From assembly GCF_008124835.1 (NCBI RefSeq), contig NZ_VNHW01000009.1:124001-188000 (forward strand): 64,000 nt of DNA, given 5' to 3'. Position 1 is the stretch's first letter; the number at the start of each line of letters is the position of its first letter. Below are positions 1 through 8,435 of this stretch, in pieces. The notes under the pieces are model-generated. The model was not told the DNA's origin, searched no databases, and saw only the letters and a list, made by a program, of their open reading frames with translations. This stretch comes from Blastococcus xanthinilyticus (GTDB lineage: Bacteria; Actinomycetota; Actinomycetes; Mycobacteriales; Geodermatophilaceae). The translations under genes were made by a program, and so were the position numbers.

Positions 1-1001
1 TCGTCGAGGAACGCCCGCTCGCCGACGGCCGGCTGCCCGACGACCAGGTGGCGCCGCTGCGCGGCTGGCTGCACGGGCTGGCCGCCGACCAGGAGCAGCG
101 CGCGGCCGTCGTCCGGCAGACCCTGGAGGGGGCGCTGGACAGCCTTGCGCAGCGCACCGGCGCGGTGGTGGGCGCGGTCGAGGAGCAGCTCACCGTGGCC
201 GGGGCCCTGCGGGACGCCGCGGCCGCCGCCTACGACGGGGCCCGGGACGGCGTGGACGAGGGCATCCGCAGCGGCAGCCTGCTGCGCGGGGAGGTGCTGG
301 CGCGCTGGCAGGAGTTCGTCGGCACCGGCGAGTGGATGCGGTCGCTCCAGCAGCGGGTCGGCCGGGCGCGGGACCGGCTGGCCGCCGCCCTGACCGGCCG
401 GCCGGCCCCGGCGGAGAGCCTGCGGGGGGCGCTGGAGAGCAGCGTGGAGCACCTGCTGCGCGCCGAGGCGGACCGGGCGGCCGAGCGGACCGTCACCGCC
501 TGGCGCGCACTCCCGGCCGGGCCCCCGCTGCTCGCCGGGGAGGAGCGGGAGCTGGCGCGGGTGTCGGCGGACTTCCCGGAGGCGGCGGCGGCGCAGGTGC
601 GGGACTGGCAGGGCGCGGTGCTCGAGCTGGTCCGCGAGGAGGGCGCGGACAAGCGCTCGAAGGCGCGACTGCTGTCCTGGGGGGTCAGCGGGACCGGCGC
701 GGTGGTGATGGTGGCGGTCTTCGCGCAGACCGGCGGCCTGCTCGGGGGCGAGGTGGCCGTGGCCGGGGGCACGACCGCCATCGGCCAACGGGTCCTCGAG
801 GCGGTGTTCGGGGACGCCGCGGTGCGCGCGCTGGCGGAGCGTGCCCGCGCGGACCTCCGCGAGCGGGCCGACGGCCTGCTGGCCTACGAGCAGGACCGCT
901 TCGACGCGCGGGTGGCCGCGGTGGCCCCCGGCCCGGCGGCCGCCGACGAGCTGCGCGCGGCGACCGCGGCGCTCGCCGGGGCCCGGCGGGCGGGCGCATG
1001 A
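1..1001 (+). CDS. dynamin-like GTPase family protein, 3' part (5' end outside window)
   Basis: The frame is open from base 3 to the TGA at 999-1001, so this is the C-terminal part (over 330 residues) of a gene starting upstream. The visible part is mostly long alpha-helical sequence rich in Ala, Arg and Glu. A hydrophobic Gly/Ala/Val-rich segment about 110 residues from the end could be a membrane-contacting hairpin. No GTP-binding motif is visible here; it would lie upstream. The stop overlaps the start of the next gene (ATGA), which encodes a P-loop GTPase. In actinobacteria paired GTPase genes of this layout encode dynamin-like proteins, and the family call rests on that context plus the helical tail. 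The inside of the membrane is the likely site of action. Confidence 0.6.
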   Translation, partial: VEERPLADGRLPDDQVAPLRGWLHGLAADQEQRAAVVRQTLEGALDSLAQRTGAVVGAVEEQLTVAGALRDAAAAAYDGARDGVDEGIRSGSLLRGEVLARWQEFVGTGEWMRSLQQRVGRARDRLAAALTGRPAPAESLRGALESSVEHLLRAEADRAAERTVTAWRALPAGPPLLAGEERELARVSADFPEAAAAQVRDWQGAVLELVREEGADKRSKARLLSWGVSGTGAVVMVAVFAQTGGLLGGEVAVAGGTTAIGQRVLEAVFGDAAVRALAERARADLRERADGLLAYEQDRFDARVAAVAPGPAAADELRAATAALAGARRAGA

Positions 1002-2602
1002 GGGGCGCGGACCGGAGCCTGGCGGACCGGCTGGGTGCGCTGCGGGAGGCCGTGGAGGTGGCCGAGGGGCGGCTGGACGCCCCCGAGGTGGGCCGGGCGC
1101 GGGCCGTGCTGGCCAAGGCCGGGGCCCGCGAGGCCCTCGGCGACGCGACGGTCGTGGCGCTGGCGGGAGCCACCGGCAGCGGCAAGTCCACGCTGTTCAA
1201 CGCGCTGTCCGGCAGCGAGGTGAGCACCCCCGGCGTCCGCCGGCCGACCACCGGCGTCGCGCACGCCACCGTCTGGGGCGGCCCCGACGACGGGGCTGAC
1301 CGGCTGCTGGACTGGCTGGAGGTGCCCCGCCGGCACCGGCGGGAGCCCGAGCCGGCCCTGGACGGGCTGGTGCTGCTGGACCTCCCCGACCACGACAGCG
1401 TCCGCCTGGAGCACCGGCTCGAGGTGGACCGGCTGGTGGGGCTGGTCGACGTCCTGGTGTGGGTGCTGGACCCGCAGAAGTACGCCGACGCCGCCGTCCA
1501 CGAGCGCTACCTCGCCCCGCTGGCCGGTCACGCCGGCGTGCTGCTCGTCGTGCTCAACCAGGTCGACCGGCTCGATCCGCAGGCGGTCCGCGCCTGCCTG
1601 GAGGACCTGCGCGGACTGCTGGACCGGGAGGGGCTGGCGGCCACGCCCCTGCTGGCCGTCTCGGCCCGGACCGGCGCCGGGCTGGCGGAGCTCCGCGGCG
1701 AGCTGGCCCGCCGCGTGGGGGCCCGGCGGGCGGCGACCGAGCGGCTGGTCGCCGACGTGCGCGGCAGCGCCGCGGCTCTCGCCGTGCACTGCCCGGAGCC
1801 GACGGCCGGGCGCAACCGGAAGTGGGGGCGGTCGGCGGCCGGCGCGGAGACCACCGACGAGCTCGCCGACGCCCTGGCCGAGGCCGCCGGGGTGCCCACC
1901 GTCACCGCCGCGGTCGAGCGCTCCACCCGCCGGGCGGGCACCGGCCGCACCGGCTGGCCGCTGCTGCGCTGGACGCGCCGGCTGCGCTCCGACCCGCTGG
2001 GCCGGCTGCACCTGGGCGACGACCGGGCCCGGACCTCGCTGCCGGCGACCGGCGCGGTGGAACGGGCCCGGATGGCCACCGCGGTGCGCGAGGCCCGGGA
2101 CGCGGCGGGGGAGGAGCTGGCGCCGGGGTGGCGGGAGGAGCTCCGGCGGACCGCGGAGGTGTCGGAGGACCGGCTCGCCGACGCGCTGGACCGGGCGGTG
2201 GCCGGCACCGACCTGGGGCCGGAGCGGGTGCCCCTGTGGCAGCGGGCGGCCGGCGGGCTGCAGTGGCTGCTGCTGGCCACCGCCCTGGTCGGGGCGCTGT
2301 GGCTGCTCGCCCTGGTCGGACTGGGCTTCCTCCAGCTCGACGACGTCCTGCCGGTCCCCCGCGTGGAGGGGCTGCCCCTGCCCACGCTGCTGCTGGCCGG
2401 CGGGCTGCTGGCGGGGCTGCTGCTGGCCCTGGTGTGCCGGCCGCTCGTGGCGCTGCGCGCGCGGCGCCGGGCCCGGACGGCCGACCGGCGGCTGCGGGCC
2501 GCCGTGCGGGGGGTGGCGCAGGAGGAGCTGCTGGCGCCCATGGCGGAGGTGCGGGACGACGCCGCCCGGTTCTGCGCCGCCGTCACCACCGCCGCGCGGT
2601 GA
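998..2602 (+). CDS. P-loop GTPase with C-terminal transmembrane pair (dynamin/YfjP-like)
   Basis: 534 residues. The Walker A (G1) motif GATGSGKST is at about 57-65, a G3-like DLPD about 60 residues further on, and a G4-like NQVD near residue 189. This order is typical of TRAFAC-class GTPases. Two strongly hydrophobic segments near 420-440 and 460-483 are separated by a short Pro-rich loop and followed by a basic helix, so the G domain should sit on the cytoplasmic face of the membrane. The ATG at 998 overlaps the upstream stop by 4 bp, which implies translational coupling. The two proteins probably work together in membrane remodelling or cell-envelope stress, as known for bacterial dynamin-like pairs; the exact role is not shown by sequence. 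Confidence 0.8.
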   Translation: MRGADRSLADRLGALREAVEVAEGRLDAPEVGRARAVLAKAGAREALGDATVVALAGATGSGKSTLFNALSGSEVSTPGVRRPTTGVAHATVWGGPDDGADRLLDWLEVPRRHRREPEPALDGLVLLDLPDHDSVRLEHRLEVDRLVGLVDVLVWVLDPQKYADAAVHERYLAPLAGHAGVLLVVLNQVDRLDPQAVRACLEDLRGLLDREGLAATPLLAVSARTGAGLAELRGELARRVGARRAATERLVADVRGSAAALAVHCPEPTAGRNRKWGRSAAGAETTDELADALAEAAGVPTVTAAVERSTRRAGTGRTGWPLLRWTRRLRSDPLGRLHLGDDRARTSLPATGAVERARMATAVREARDAAGEELAPGWREELRRTAEVSEDRLADALDRAVAGTDLGPERVPLWQRAAGGLQWLLLATALVGALWLLALVGLGFLQLDDVLPVPRVEGLPLPTLLLAGGLLAGLLLALVCRPLVALRARRRARTADRRLRAAVRGVAQEELLAPMAEVRDDAARFCAAVTTAAR

Positions 2603-2613
2603 CGCCGGTCCGT

Positions 2614-3123
2614 TCAGTCGCGGGAGATGCCGGGTGAGCGCTGCTCGGGGAGCCGGTCGCGGAACGGCTCGACCGGCTCCCGGCCGGTCGGCAGCAGCGC
2701 CCAGACGTGCTTGCGGCCGGGCCGGCCCTCCCAGCCGTAGGCGGTGGACAACTGGGCCACCAGGTGCAGCCCCATGCCGCCGAGGGCCGGGTCGCGGTCG
2801 ACGGCGGGCACCGGCGGGCTGTCCGGCGCCTCGTCGCTGAGGTCCAGCAGCCAGCCGGCTGGTCCGGCCACCACCAGGGCACGGACGTCACCGCCGCCGT
2901 GCCGCAGCGCGTTCGAGGCCAGCTCCTCGAAGACCAGGAGCAGGCCGTCGCGGGCGTCCTCGGTCGAGGCCGAGGAGACCGACGGGTGCGCGATGCGGGC
3001 CCGGAGATCGGTGCGCACCCGGGAGACGACGTGCATGGCCTCCAGCTGCCAATGCCAGACGTCGCCGGGAACCGAGGGGACGGGCGCGCTCGGCCACGCG
3101 TCGGGGGCCAGCTCGTCGGCCAT
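2614..3123 (-). CDS. ATP-binding anti-sigma-factor-like kinase (RsbW/HATPase_c_2 type)
   Basis: 169 residues. The N box (FEELASNALRHGGG) and the later G box (DPALGGMGLHLV) identify a GHKL ATPase of the RsbW/SpoIIAB serine-kinase type. Such proteins bind a sigma factor or phosphorylate an anti-anti-sigma partner in partner switching. The ATG at 3121-3123 follows AGAGGA at good spacing, so longer upstream extensions of the frame are unlikely. The gene converges with the GTPase gene, with an 11-bp gap. A clear paralogue lies at 10986-11408, sharing the ending KHVWALLP. No sigma factor or STAS-domain gene is nearby, so its partner is unknown. Confidence 0.85.
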   Translation of the reverse strand: MADELAPDAWPSAPVPSVPGDVWHWQLEAMHVVSRVRTDLRARIAHPSVSSASTEDARDGLLLVFEELASNALRHGGGDVRALVVAGPAGWLLDLSDEAPDSPPVPAVDRDPALGGMGLHLVAQLSTAYGWEGRPGRKHVWALLPTGREPVEPFRDRLPEQRSPGISRD

Positions 3124-3251
3124 CGCTTCCTCTCGCGTCTGCTGCGCGGGCGGTACCGGGTGGTCCCGGCCGCTGCCCCATCCTGGCCGATGCGCAACCG
3201 CGGCGCAGCGGGGGGCGGGTCCGGGCACGCCGAGCAGGCACAATCTGTGAC

Positions 3252-3944
3252 ATGGAGCAGCTGCTGCGCGACCTGAGCCGCGTCACCCTGGTGGACCGGG
3301 AGCTGACCGACGTGCTCACCGAGGTCACGCGCATCGCCGCGCGGGGCATCCCGGGGGCCGAGGCGTCGTCCATCACGCTGATCCGCAACGAGCGGCCGTT
3401 CACGGCGGCCCACCACGGCCAGATGGCCCTGGACGCCGACGAGCTGCAGTACGCCCACGGCGGCGGGCCCTGCGTGGACGCCGGCCGCGGCGGTGTGCTC
3501 CTGCGCGTCGACGACATGCACGTCGAGCAGCGCTGGCCCGACTACGTGGCGCACCTCGTGCAGGAGACGCCGGTGCGCAGCTCGCTGTCCATCCCGCTCC
3601 CGTACCAGGGCTCCTCGATCGGCGCGCTGAACAACTACTCGACGCAGGTGGCGGCCTTCGACAGCCCGGAGTCGCTGCGCGCGGGGCTGGAGATCGCCGA
3701 GGTCGTCGCGGTCGCCGTCGCGAACGCCGATGCGCACTGGCTGGTGGTCGAGCAGGCCCGCAACATGGGGTTGGCCATGGAGTCGCGCGCGGTGATCGAG
3801 CAGGCCAAGGGGGTGCTCATGGCGCAGCAGCACGTCGACGCCGACCAGGCGTTCGAGATCCTCCGGCAGGCGTCGCAGCGCTACAACCGCAAGCTGCGGG
3901 ACATCGCGGCCGGCATCGTCGAGGGCACGCAGGTCCGTCGCTAG
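3252..3944 (+). CDS. GAF-ANTAR domain transcription antitermination regulator
   Basis: 230 residues. A GAF sensor domain covers about 20-160 and a C-terminal ANTAR domain about 168-225, with the characteristic SRAVIEQAKGVLM start and three-helix pattern. ANTAR proteins bind paired RNA hairpins and prevent transcription termination; GAF-ANTAR proteins are numerous in actinobacteria. The start is at 3252; no strong Shine-Dalgarno sequence is seen, and the transcript may be leaderless. The gene is divergent from the anti-sigma-like gene (128 bp between starts) and converges with the nucleoside hydrolase gene, whose stop overlaps by 4 bp. The RNA target is not evident. Confidence 0.85.
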   Translation: MEQLLRDLSRVTLVDRELTDVLTEVTRIAARGIPGAEASSITLIRNERPFTAAHHGQMALDADELQYAHGGGPCVDAGRGGVLLRVDDMHVEQRWPDYVAHLVQETPVRSSLSIPLPYQGSSIGALNNYSTQVAAFDSPESLRAGLEIAEVVAVAVANADAHWLVVEQARNMGLAMESRAVIEQAKGVLMAQQHVDADQAFEILRQASQRYNRKLRDIAAGIVEGTQVRR

Positions 3945-4885
3945 CCGTCCAGCCGGGCCAGCCGGGAGACGAGGAACTCGACGGCGGCGTCGCTGTCGAC
4001 GGTCTCCGCCACCTCCACGGCGGTGGCGGAGGAGGAGACCGACCGGCGGTCGACCAGGGTCTGCCCCCGGCCGGCGCCGAGGGTGGTGTCGACGACGACG
4101 TCGCGCCGCACGGTGCCGAGGGTGCCCGGCGCGATCGCCTCGGTGAGCGCCAGCGCGTCGTGCACGACCACCCCGGCGACCCCGTAGGCGTCGCGGGCGT
4201 GGTCGACGTACTGCTGCAGGATCGCCGCGGCGGTGCGCCCGACGGGCCCGGCGGCGGCGAACCGGGCGATGCCCGTCTCGGTCAGCACCGTGGGCAGGGT
4301 GACGTCCAGCCCCACCAGGACGGTGGGGACGGCGGAGCCGAGCACCGCCCGGGCGGCCTCGGGGTCGGACCAGATGTTGAACTCGGCCGCAGCGGTCACG
4401 TTGCCCCCGCGGGAGGCGGACCCGCCCATCACCACCAGGCGGCCGATGCGGTCGGCGGCCGCCGGGTACACGGCCAGCAGCAGCGCGATGTTGGTGAGCG
4501 GCCCGATGGCGGCCACGGTGACCGGGACGGGCGAGGCGAGCAGGGTCTCGGCCAGGGCGACCACGGCCGGGCGGGGATCCGCCGCCGCCGGGGACGGCGG
4601 GAGCTCCACCCCGCCCAGCCCGGCCAGGCCGTGGACGTGCCCGGCCCGCTCCGGCTGCGGGTGGACCAGCGACGCCCGGGCCCCGGCGGCGACCGGGACG
4701 TCGGAGCGGCCGGCCAGGTGCAGCACCCGCAGGGCGTTCTCGGTGACCTGGTCCAGCTCCACGTTGCCGTGGACCGTGGTGACCAGCCGCAGCTCCACCT
4801 CCGGGCTGGCCAGGGCCAGCAGGACGGCGAGGGCGTCGTCGATGCCGGGGTCGGTGTCGATCACCAGCGGGATGCGGTCGGGCAC
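3941..4885 (-). CDS. inosine-uridine-preferring nucleoside N-ribohydrolase
   Basis: 314 residues. The N-terminal DTDPGIDDALAVL is the Ca2+-binding aspartate cluster of the nucleoside hydrolase family. Further family marks are IGPLTNIA, VMGGS, EFNIWSDPEAA and the catalytic-site VHDALAL near the C-terminus. The enzyme cleaves the N-glycosidic bond of ribonucleosides to free base and ribose in purine/pyrimidine salvage. The GTG at 4883-4885 was chosen because conserved sequence begins immediately after it; an AGGA lies upstream. The gene lies 32 bp downstream of an APC permease on the same strand, so the two are probably co-transcribed. The base specificity cannot be read from the sequence. Confidence 0.9.
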   Translation of the reverse strand: MPDRIPLVIDTDPGIDDALAVLLALASPEVELRLVTTVHGNVELDQVTENALRVLHLAGRSDVPVAAGARASLVHPQPERAGHVHGLAGLGGVELPPSPAAADPRPAVVALAETLLASPVPVTVAAIGPLTNIALLLAVYPAAADRIGRLVVMGGSASRGGNVTAAAEFNIWSDPEAARAVLGSAVPTVLVGLDVTLPTVLTETGIARFAAAGPVGRTAAAILQQYVDHARDAYGVAGVVVHDALALTEAIAPGTLGTVRRDVVVDTTLGAGRGQTLVDRRSVSSSATAVEVAETVDSDAAVEFLVSRLARLDG

Positions 4886-4917
4886 CGGCGCATCCTGCCA
4901 GCCGGCGCTGCGCGGGC

Positions 4918-6288
4918 TCAGGCCGCCGGGGAGGTCCCGGCGTCCGCGGACTCCCCGGAGGACCACCACGGCGCGCGGGCCAGCAGGTAGAGGACGACCC
5001 CCACCGCGAGCTCCGCGCCGGCGAGCAGCCAGGTGCGGCCCTCCTGCTGCCACAGGAGGAGCAGGCAGGAGGCGATCGCGAGCACCGGCACGACCGCCGG
5101 GGCCTGGAAGTGCTCCTGCTCGACCCGGTCGCGGCGCAGCACCAGCACGGCGATGTTGGTGCTGAGGAAGACCAGCAGGAGGAGCAGCACGACGGCGTTG
5201 GCCAGCGCGCCCAGGTCACCGACGAGCGTGAGGCCCATGGCGACGGCGGTGGTCAGCACGATCGCCACCCACGGCGTGCGGCGGCCGGGGAGCACCCGCC
5301 CCAGCGGGCGGGGGAGCAGCCGCTGCTCGGCCATGCCGAACACCAGCCGGCTGGCCATGATCATCGTGAGCAGGGCGCCGTTGGCCACCGCCACCAGCGC
5401 GACCAGGCTGAACAGCTCGTCGGGGATGCCGGCGTCGGCGGCCTGGACCACGGCCAGCAGCGGACCGGACGAGCCGGCCAGCTCGTCCGGCGCGAGCACC
5501 ACGGAGGCCGCCAGGCCGACCAGCAGGTACACCACGCCGGCGACCAGGAGGGCGCCGAACAGCGCGCGGGGGTAGACCCGGCGGACGTCGCGCACCTCCT
5601 CCGCGACGTTGGCCGACACCTCGAACCCGACGAAGGAGTAGTAGGCGACCAGGGCCGCCGCCAGGACGCCGGAGGCCACCGACACCCCGGCCGGGAACTC
5701 CAGCACCCGGCCCGCGTCGCCGTCGCCCCGGCCGAGGACGACGGCGCCGAGGACGACCACCAGGACCAGCCCGGAGACCTCCACCACCGTCATGACCACG
5801 TTCGCCCGGACCGACTCCTGGATCCCCCGGGCGTTGAGCAGCCCGACGAGCAGCAGGAAGACCAGCGCGGCGGGGACGGCGGGCACGTCGAGGAAGACGC
5901 CGAGGTAGTCGCCGGCGAACGCGAGCGACAGCCCGGCGGCACTGGTGACCCCGGCCGCGAGCATGCAGAAGCCGACGAGGAAGGAGATCAGCGGGCTGCC
6001 GTAGGCGCGCTCGGCGAAGACGGCGGAGCCGCCCGCCCGCGGGTACTTGGTGACCAGCTCGGCGTAGGACGCCGCGGTGAGCAGCGCCAGCCCCAGGGCG
6101 ACCAGCAGCGGCACCCAGACGGCCCCGCCGACCTCGCCGGCGATCACCCCGATCAGCGCGTAGATCCCCGCGCCCAGCACGTCGCCGAGGATGAACAGGA
6201 ACAGCAGCCGGCCGCTGATCGCGCGCCGCAGCCGGGTGGGTTCGGTCGCGGCGGGCTCGGTGCCGGCGGCGGTTCCATGATCACTCAC
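4918..6288 (-). CDS. APC-superfamily amino acid/polyamine permease
   Basis: 456 residues with about twelve hydrophobic segments covering nearly the whole protein. The first carries LGDVLGAGIYALIG, the helix-breaking G-A/S-G-I motif of the APC substrate site. FVGFEVSANVAEEVRDVRR matches the conserved loop after TM6 of cationic amino acid transporter (CAT)-like permeases. It is an inner-membrane secondary transporter, probably for amino acids. The GTG at 6286-6288 starts the short hydrophilic N-terminus; the frame remains open upstream but that part has no family character. It heads a likely two-gene unit with the nucleoside hydrolase, so a nucleobase-related substrate is conceivable. Confidence 0.85.
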   Translation of the reverse strand: MSDHGTAAGTEPAATEPTRLRRAISGRLLFLFILGDVLGAGIYALIGVIAGEVGGAVWVPLLVALGLALLTAASYAELVTKYPRAGGSAVFAERAYGSPLISFLVGFCMLAAGVTSAAGLSLAFAGDYLGVFLDVPAVPAALVFLLLVGLLNARGIQESVRANVVMTVVEVSGLVLVVVLGAVVLGRGDGDAGRVLEFPAGVSVASGVLAAALVAYYSFVGFEVSANVAEEVRDVRRVYPRALFGALLVAGVVYLLVGLAASVVLAPDELAGSSGPLLAVVQAADAGIPDELFSLVALVAVANGALLTMIMASRLVFGMAEQRLLPRPLGRVLPGRRTPWVAIVLTTAVAMGLTLVGDLGALANAVVLLLLLVFLSTNIAVLVLRRDRVEQEHFQAPAVVPVLAIASCLLLLWQQEGRTWLLAGAELAVGVVLYLLARAPWWSSGESADAGTSPAA

Positions 6289-6615
6289 CGGCAGAGTCTG
6301 GGCAGGGGCCCGCCGGTCCGGCAATTCGGCGGGTGCCCCGACCGGGCGAGACGCCCGACACGCCAGCCCCGCCGGGGCCCGTCCGAGGTGACCGACCGCC
6401 GGATCGGCCGTCCCCACGCTCGCGCAGGCGTGGGCTGTCGACAAGGGCACGGCCCGGAGGGCGGGTCACCGGCCGGTGCGGGAGGACCCCGCAACGGTTC
6501 GGTCACGCGGCTCCGGGAGGGGGTCGCAGGAGCGCCTCGCCGGCCCTCGGGATCCCTACCTTTCTCCTTGTCCGCGGCACCTTCCCCAGTCGCGGACACG
6601 ACTTCGGGAGGCGAC
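6289..6615. other. intergenic region between divergent genes
   Basis: 327 bp without a convincing gene. It must hold the promoters of the permease (minus) and of the repeat protein (plus). The plus-strand leader contains an inverted repeat GTCCGCG (6570-6576) and CGCGGAC (6591-6597) with a 14-nt loop, ending 18 nt before the ATG of the 6616 gene. A strong Shine-Dalgarno sequence (GGGAGG) lies between them. I see no other structure. Confidence 0.5.
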
Positions 6616-7611
6616 ATGAGCAGCAGCCAGCGGGCCGTCCGGCAGCCCGTCGCCGACCCCTCCGGGCGCCAGGCGGCCGGCACGCTGGCCGGGCTGATCG
6701 ACGTCCTCGACCGCGCCGACGGTGCCCCCGCGCGCCGGCGTCCCGTGCACCGGAACGGCGCCCGTCCCGGGCCGCTGCGCTCGGTGCAGCCGGCGCCCTC
6801 GGCCCGCGCCGCGCGGGTGGCCGCGGCGCCGGTCCTGACGCCGCGCGTGGTGGTCGTGCCCGACCGCGTGCGCCGGCCCCTCGGCGGACTGCGCGGCATC
6901 GCCCGGCGCATGGCGCTGTGGGGCGCGGGCGACCAGGGCGAGCACCTCGCCTGGCGCACCCCCGAGCCGCCCGCGCCGGTGCGCGGCGCCCGCCGCGCCG
7001 CCGTGCGGTCCTTCGGCCACCGGATGGCGCTGTGGGGTGCCGGCGCGCACGGCGAGCACCTCGCCTGGCGCGCCTCCGCCGCCCCGGCGCCGGCCCGTCC
7101 GGCGCTGCGCGACCTCGACCCTCCCGTGGTGCTGCGCGAGCTGCCCAGCACCCCCTCGATCCAGCCCGTGGCGCCTTCCCCCGCCGCGGCGCTCCTTCCC
7201 GCGGGACCGGCCTCGTCGCCGGGGTCGCGGACCGGTACGGCCGCATCGAACGCGACCGCCCGCCCCTCCCACCCGAGTTCCACGGAACCCCTGGTCCGGC
7301 CGCTGCCCCGCGTGGGCACGCGTCCGCCGCGGGACTGGCCGTCCTCGGGTCGGTACGGGGCGCGGTCCACGCCGCCGTCCCTCCCGGTCCGCCCCTCCGG
7401 CCCGACGAGCCGCCTCCCCGGGGTGCCGGCACCGCGATCCCCACGGGGCAGCGGTGGAGCCGGGGCCCGGGGTGACCCGGCCGGCTACCCGGTCAGGGGC
7501 TCGCCCCTCCCGCCGCGACGAACCGGGCCCGCGATCGGCTCCGACCCCGGAGCCTTCCGTCCGCGGGCACCCTCGTCGCACCCCCGCCCGGCGCCGCCCG
7601 CGCCGAGCTGA
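6616..7611 (+). CDS. hypothetical protein with duplicated Trp-containing 17-residue motif; C-terminal frame uncertain
   Basis: I do not recognise this protein. The ATG at 6616 follows GGGAGGCGAC, an excellent ribosome binding site. The first 170 or so residues are basic and Pro/Ala/Arg-rich. They contain two near-identical copies of RMALWGAGxxGEHLAWR, 38 residues apart. From about 7200 on this frame becomes low-complexity and uses more A/T in third positions. The frame one base back is G/C-perfect from about 7203 to 7287 and reads protein-like (GLVAGVADRYGRIERD), continuing to a TGA at 7473-7475. A frameshift, real or a sequencing error, is therefore possible between about 7140 and 7205. The N-terminal half is likely real; the end coordinate is not secure. 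No signal peptide or membrane segment is seen. Confidence 0.5.
   Translation: MSSSQRAVRQPVADPSGRQAAGTLAGLIDVLDRADGAPARRRPVHRNGARPGPLRSVQPAPSARAARVAAAPVLTPRVVVVPDRVRRPLGGLRGIARRMALWGAGDQGEHLAWRTPEPPAPVRGARRAAVRSFGHRMALWGAGAHGEHLAWRASAAPAPARPALRDLDPPVVLRELPSTPSIQPVAPSPAAALLPAGPASSPGSRTGTAASNATARPSHPSSTEPLVRPLPRVGTRPPRDWPSSGRYGARSTPPSLPVRPSGPTSRLPGVPAPRSPRGSGGAGARGDPAGYPVRGSPLPPRRTGPAIGSDPGAFRPRAPSSHPRPAPPAPS
6907..7071 (+). repeat. two 51-bp in-frame repeats coding RMALWGAGxxGEHLAWR
   Basis: The copies are at 6907-6957 and 7021-7071 with a period of 114 bp (38 codons). At protein level 15 of 17 residues are identical; only positions 9-10 (DQ versus AH) differ. DNA differences cluster in the same place, so the protein motif seems selected. 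The invariant Trp, Gly, His and Glu suggest a short structural or ligand-binding motif. Confidence 0.8.
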
Positions 7612-8435
7612 ACCGCAGCGCGACCACGGCAGCCAGCCGCGGCACGCCGTTCCTCCGCTCTCCTGTCGAGCACGCCGGCACCGGCCACCTCCCTTCCCCG
7701 GGTGGCCGGGACCGTCGACCCGGCTCCTGAGCACCTCCTCCCCCGGCCGACCTCGGCCGCACCTGGCCCACCTCCGACGGTGCCCCTCCGGGCGCCCGCA
7801 GACCGTTCCGCTCGACCGATCCGGCCTCGTCCCCCCGCACGGCTCCCGCACCGCCGGGAGCGCGCGGACCCTCCTGGGAGGCACGGATCGCCGGCGGCCG
7901 GACTGCCCGGCGCCCGCGAACCGTCGCGGTGGAGCACAGGACCCTGCCGGTGCCCGGCGGCGCGCCCCCCGCGTCCGCCCGGGTCTCTGACCGCAGGCTC
8001 CTGGCCGGGCCCGCGGCACGGGAGCGCCCCCGGTCACCGACCGGCGCGGAGGACGTGCCCGGGAACCTGGTCCGGCGATCCGCCCGGCGCTCCGGGACTC
8101 CGCGGGGGACGGTGCGCCCCGCGAGGCACGGAAACGCGCTCGGTGGACGGAGGAACACCCGTCCTCGCACCTCCCGCCGCACGGCGGGCGCCCGCCGGAG
8201 CGCGGGCCGGGACCAGCCACCGGTCCCGGTCCCCCGGCCGGGCGCCCGCCCCGGCCCCCGAGCTCCCGCACCCTGACGGGCCACCCCTGCCCCCCGGGCT
8301 CCGCCCCGGCCGCCACCCCCTGCACTCCGTGCCGGGACGCGCACGTCGGGTCCGCTGGTGTGGAACCCTTTGACGCGACCGCCCGGCACCGAACCGCCGG
8401 CGGCGTACCGCAGGCCTGGGGGAGGGGACGCCGCC
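7612..8435. other. C-rich gene-free stretch
   Basis: About 820 bp without a supportable gene. All frames here give Pro/Arg/Ser-rich translations without third-position bias or recognisable motifs on either strand. The plus strand is visibly richer in C than in G. A hairpin at 7681-7709 lies about 70 nt after the 7611 stop. The last part must carry the promoter of the SpoIIE-type phosphatase gene. It could be a decayed gene, a long leader, or a spacer with more than one frameshift. Confidence 0.4.
7681..7709 (+). terminator. possible hairpin terminator
   Basis: CCGGCCACC (7681-7689) pairs perfectly with GGTGGCCGG (7701-7709) across an 11-nt pyrimidine-rich loop. No T tract follows, as is common for actinobacterial terminators. 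It lies about 70 nt after the stop of the repeat protein. Confidence 0.35.

Noticed and set aside
2583-5219. Long minus-strand frame of 878 codons across the ANTAR and nucleoside hydrolase genes
   Set aside because: No domain is visible; the genes in other frames have clear motifs and codon bias.
7702-8373. Plus-strand frame of 223 codons in the gap after the repeat protein
   Set aside because: Pro/Arg/Ser-rich translation with ordinary third positions and no ribosome site; not supportable.
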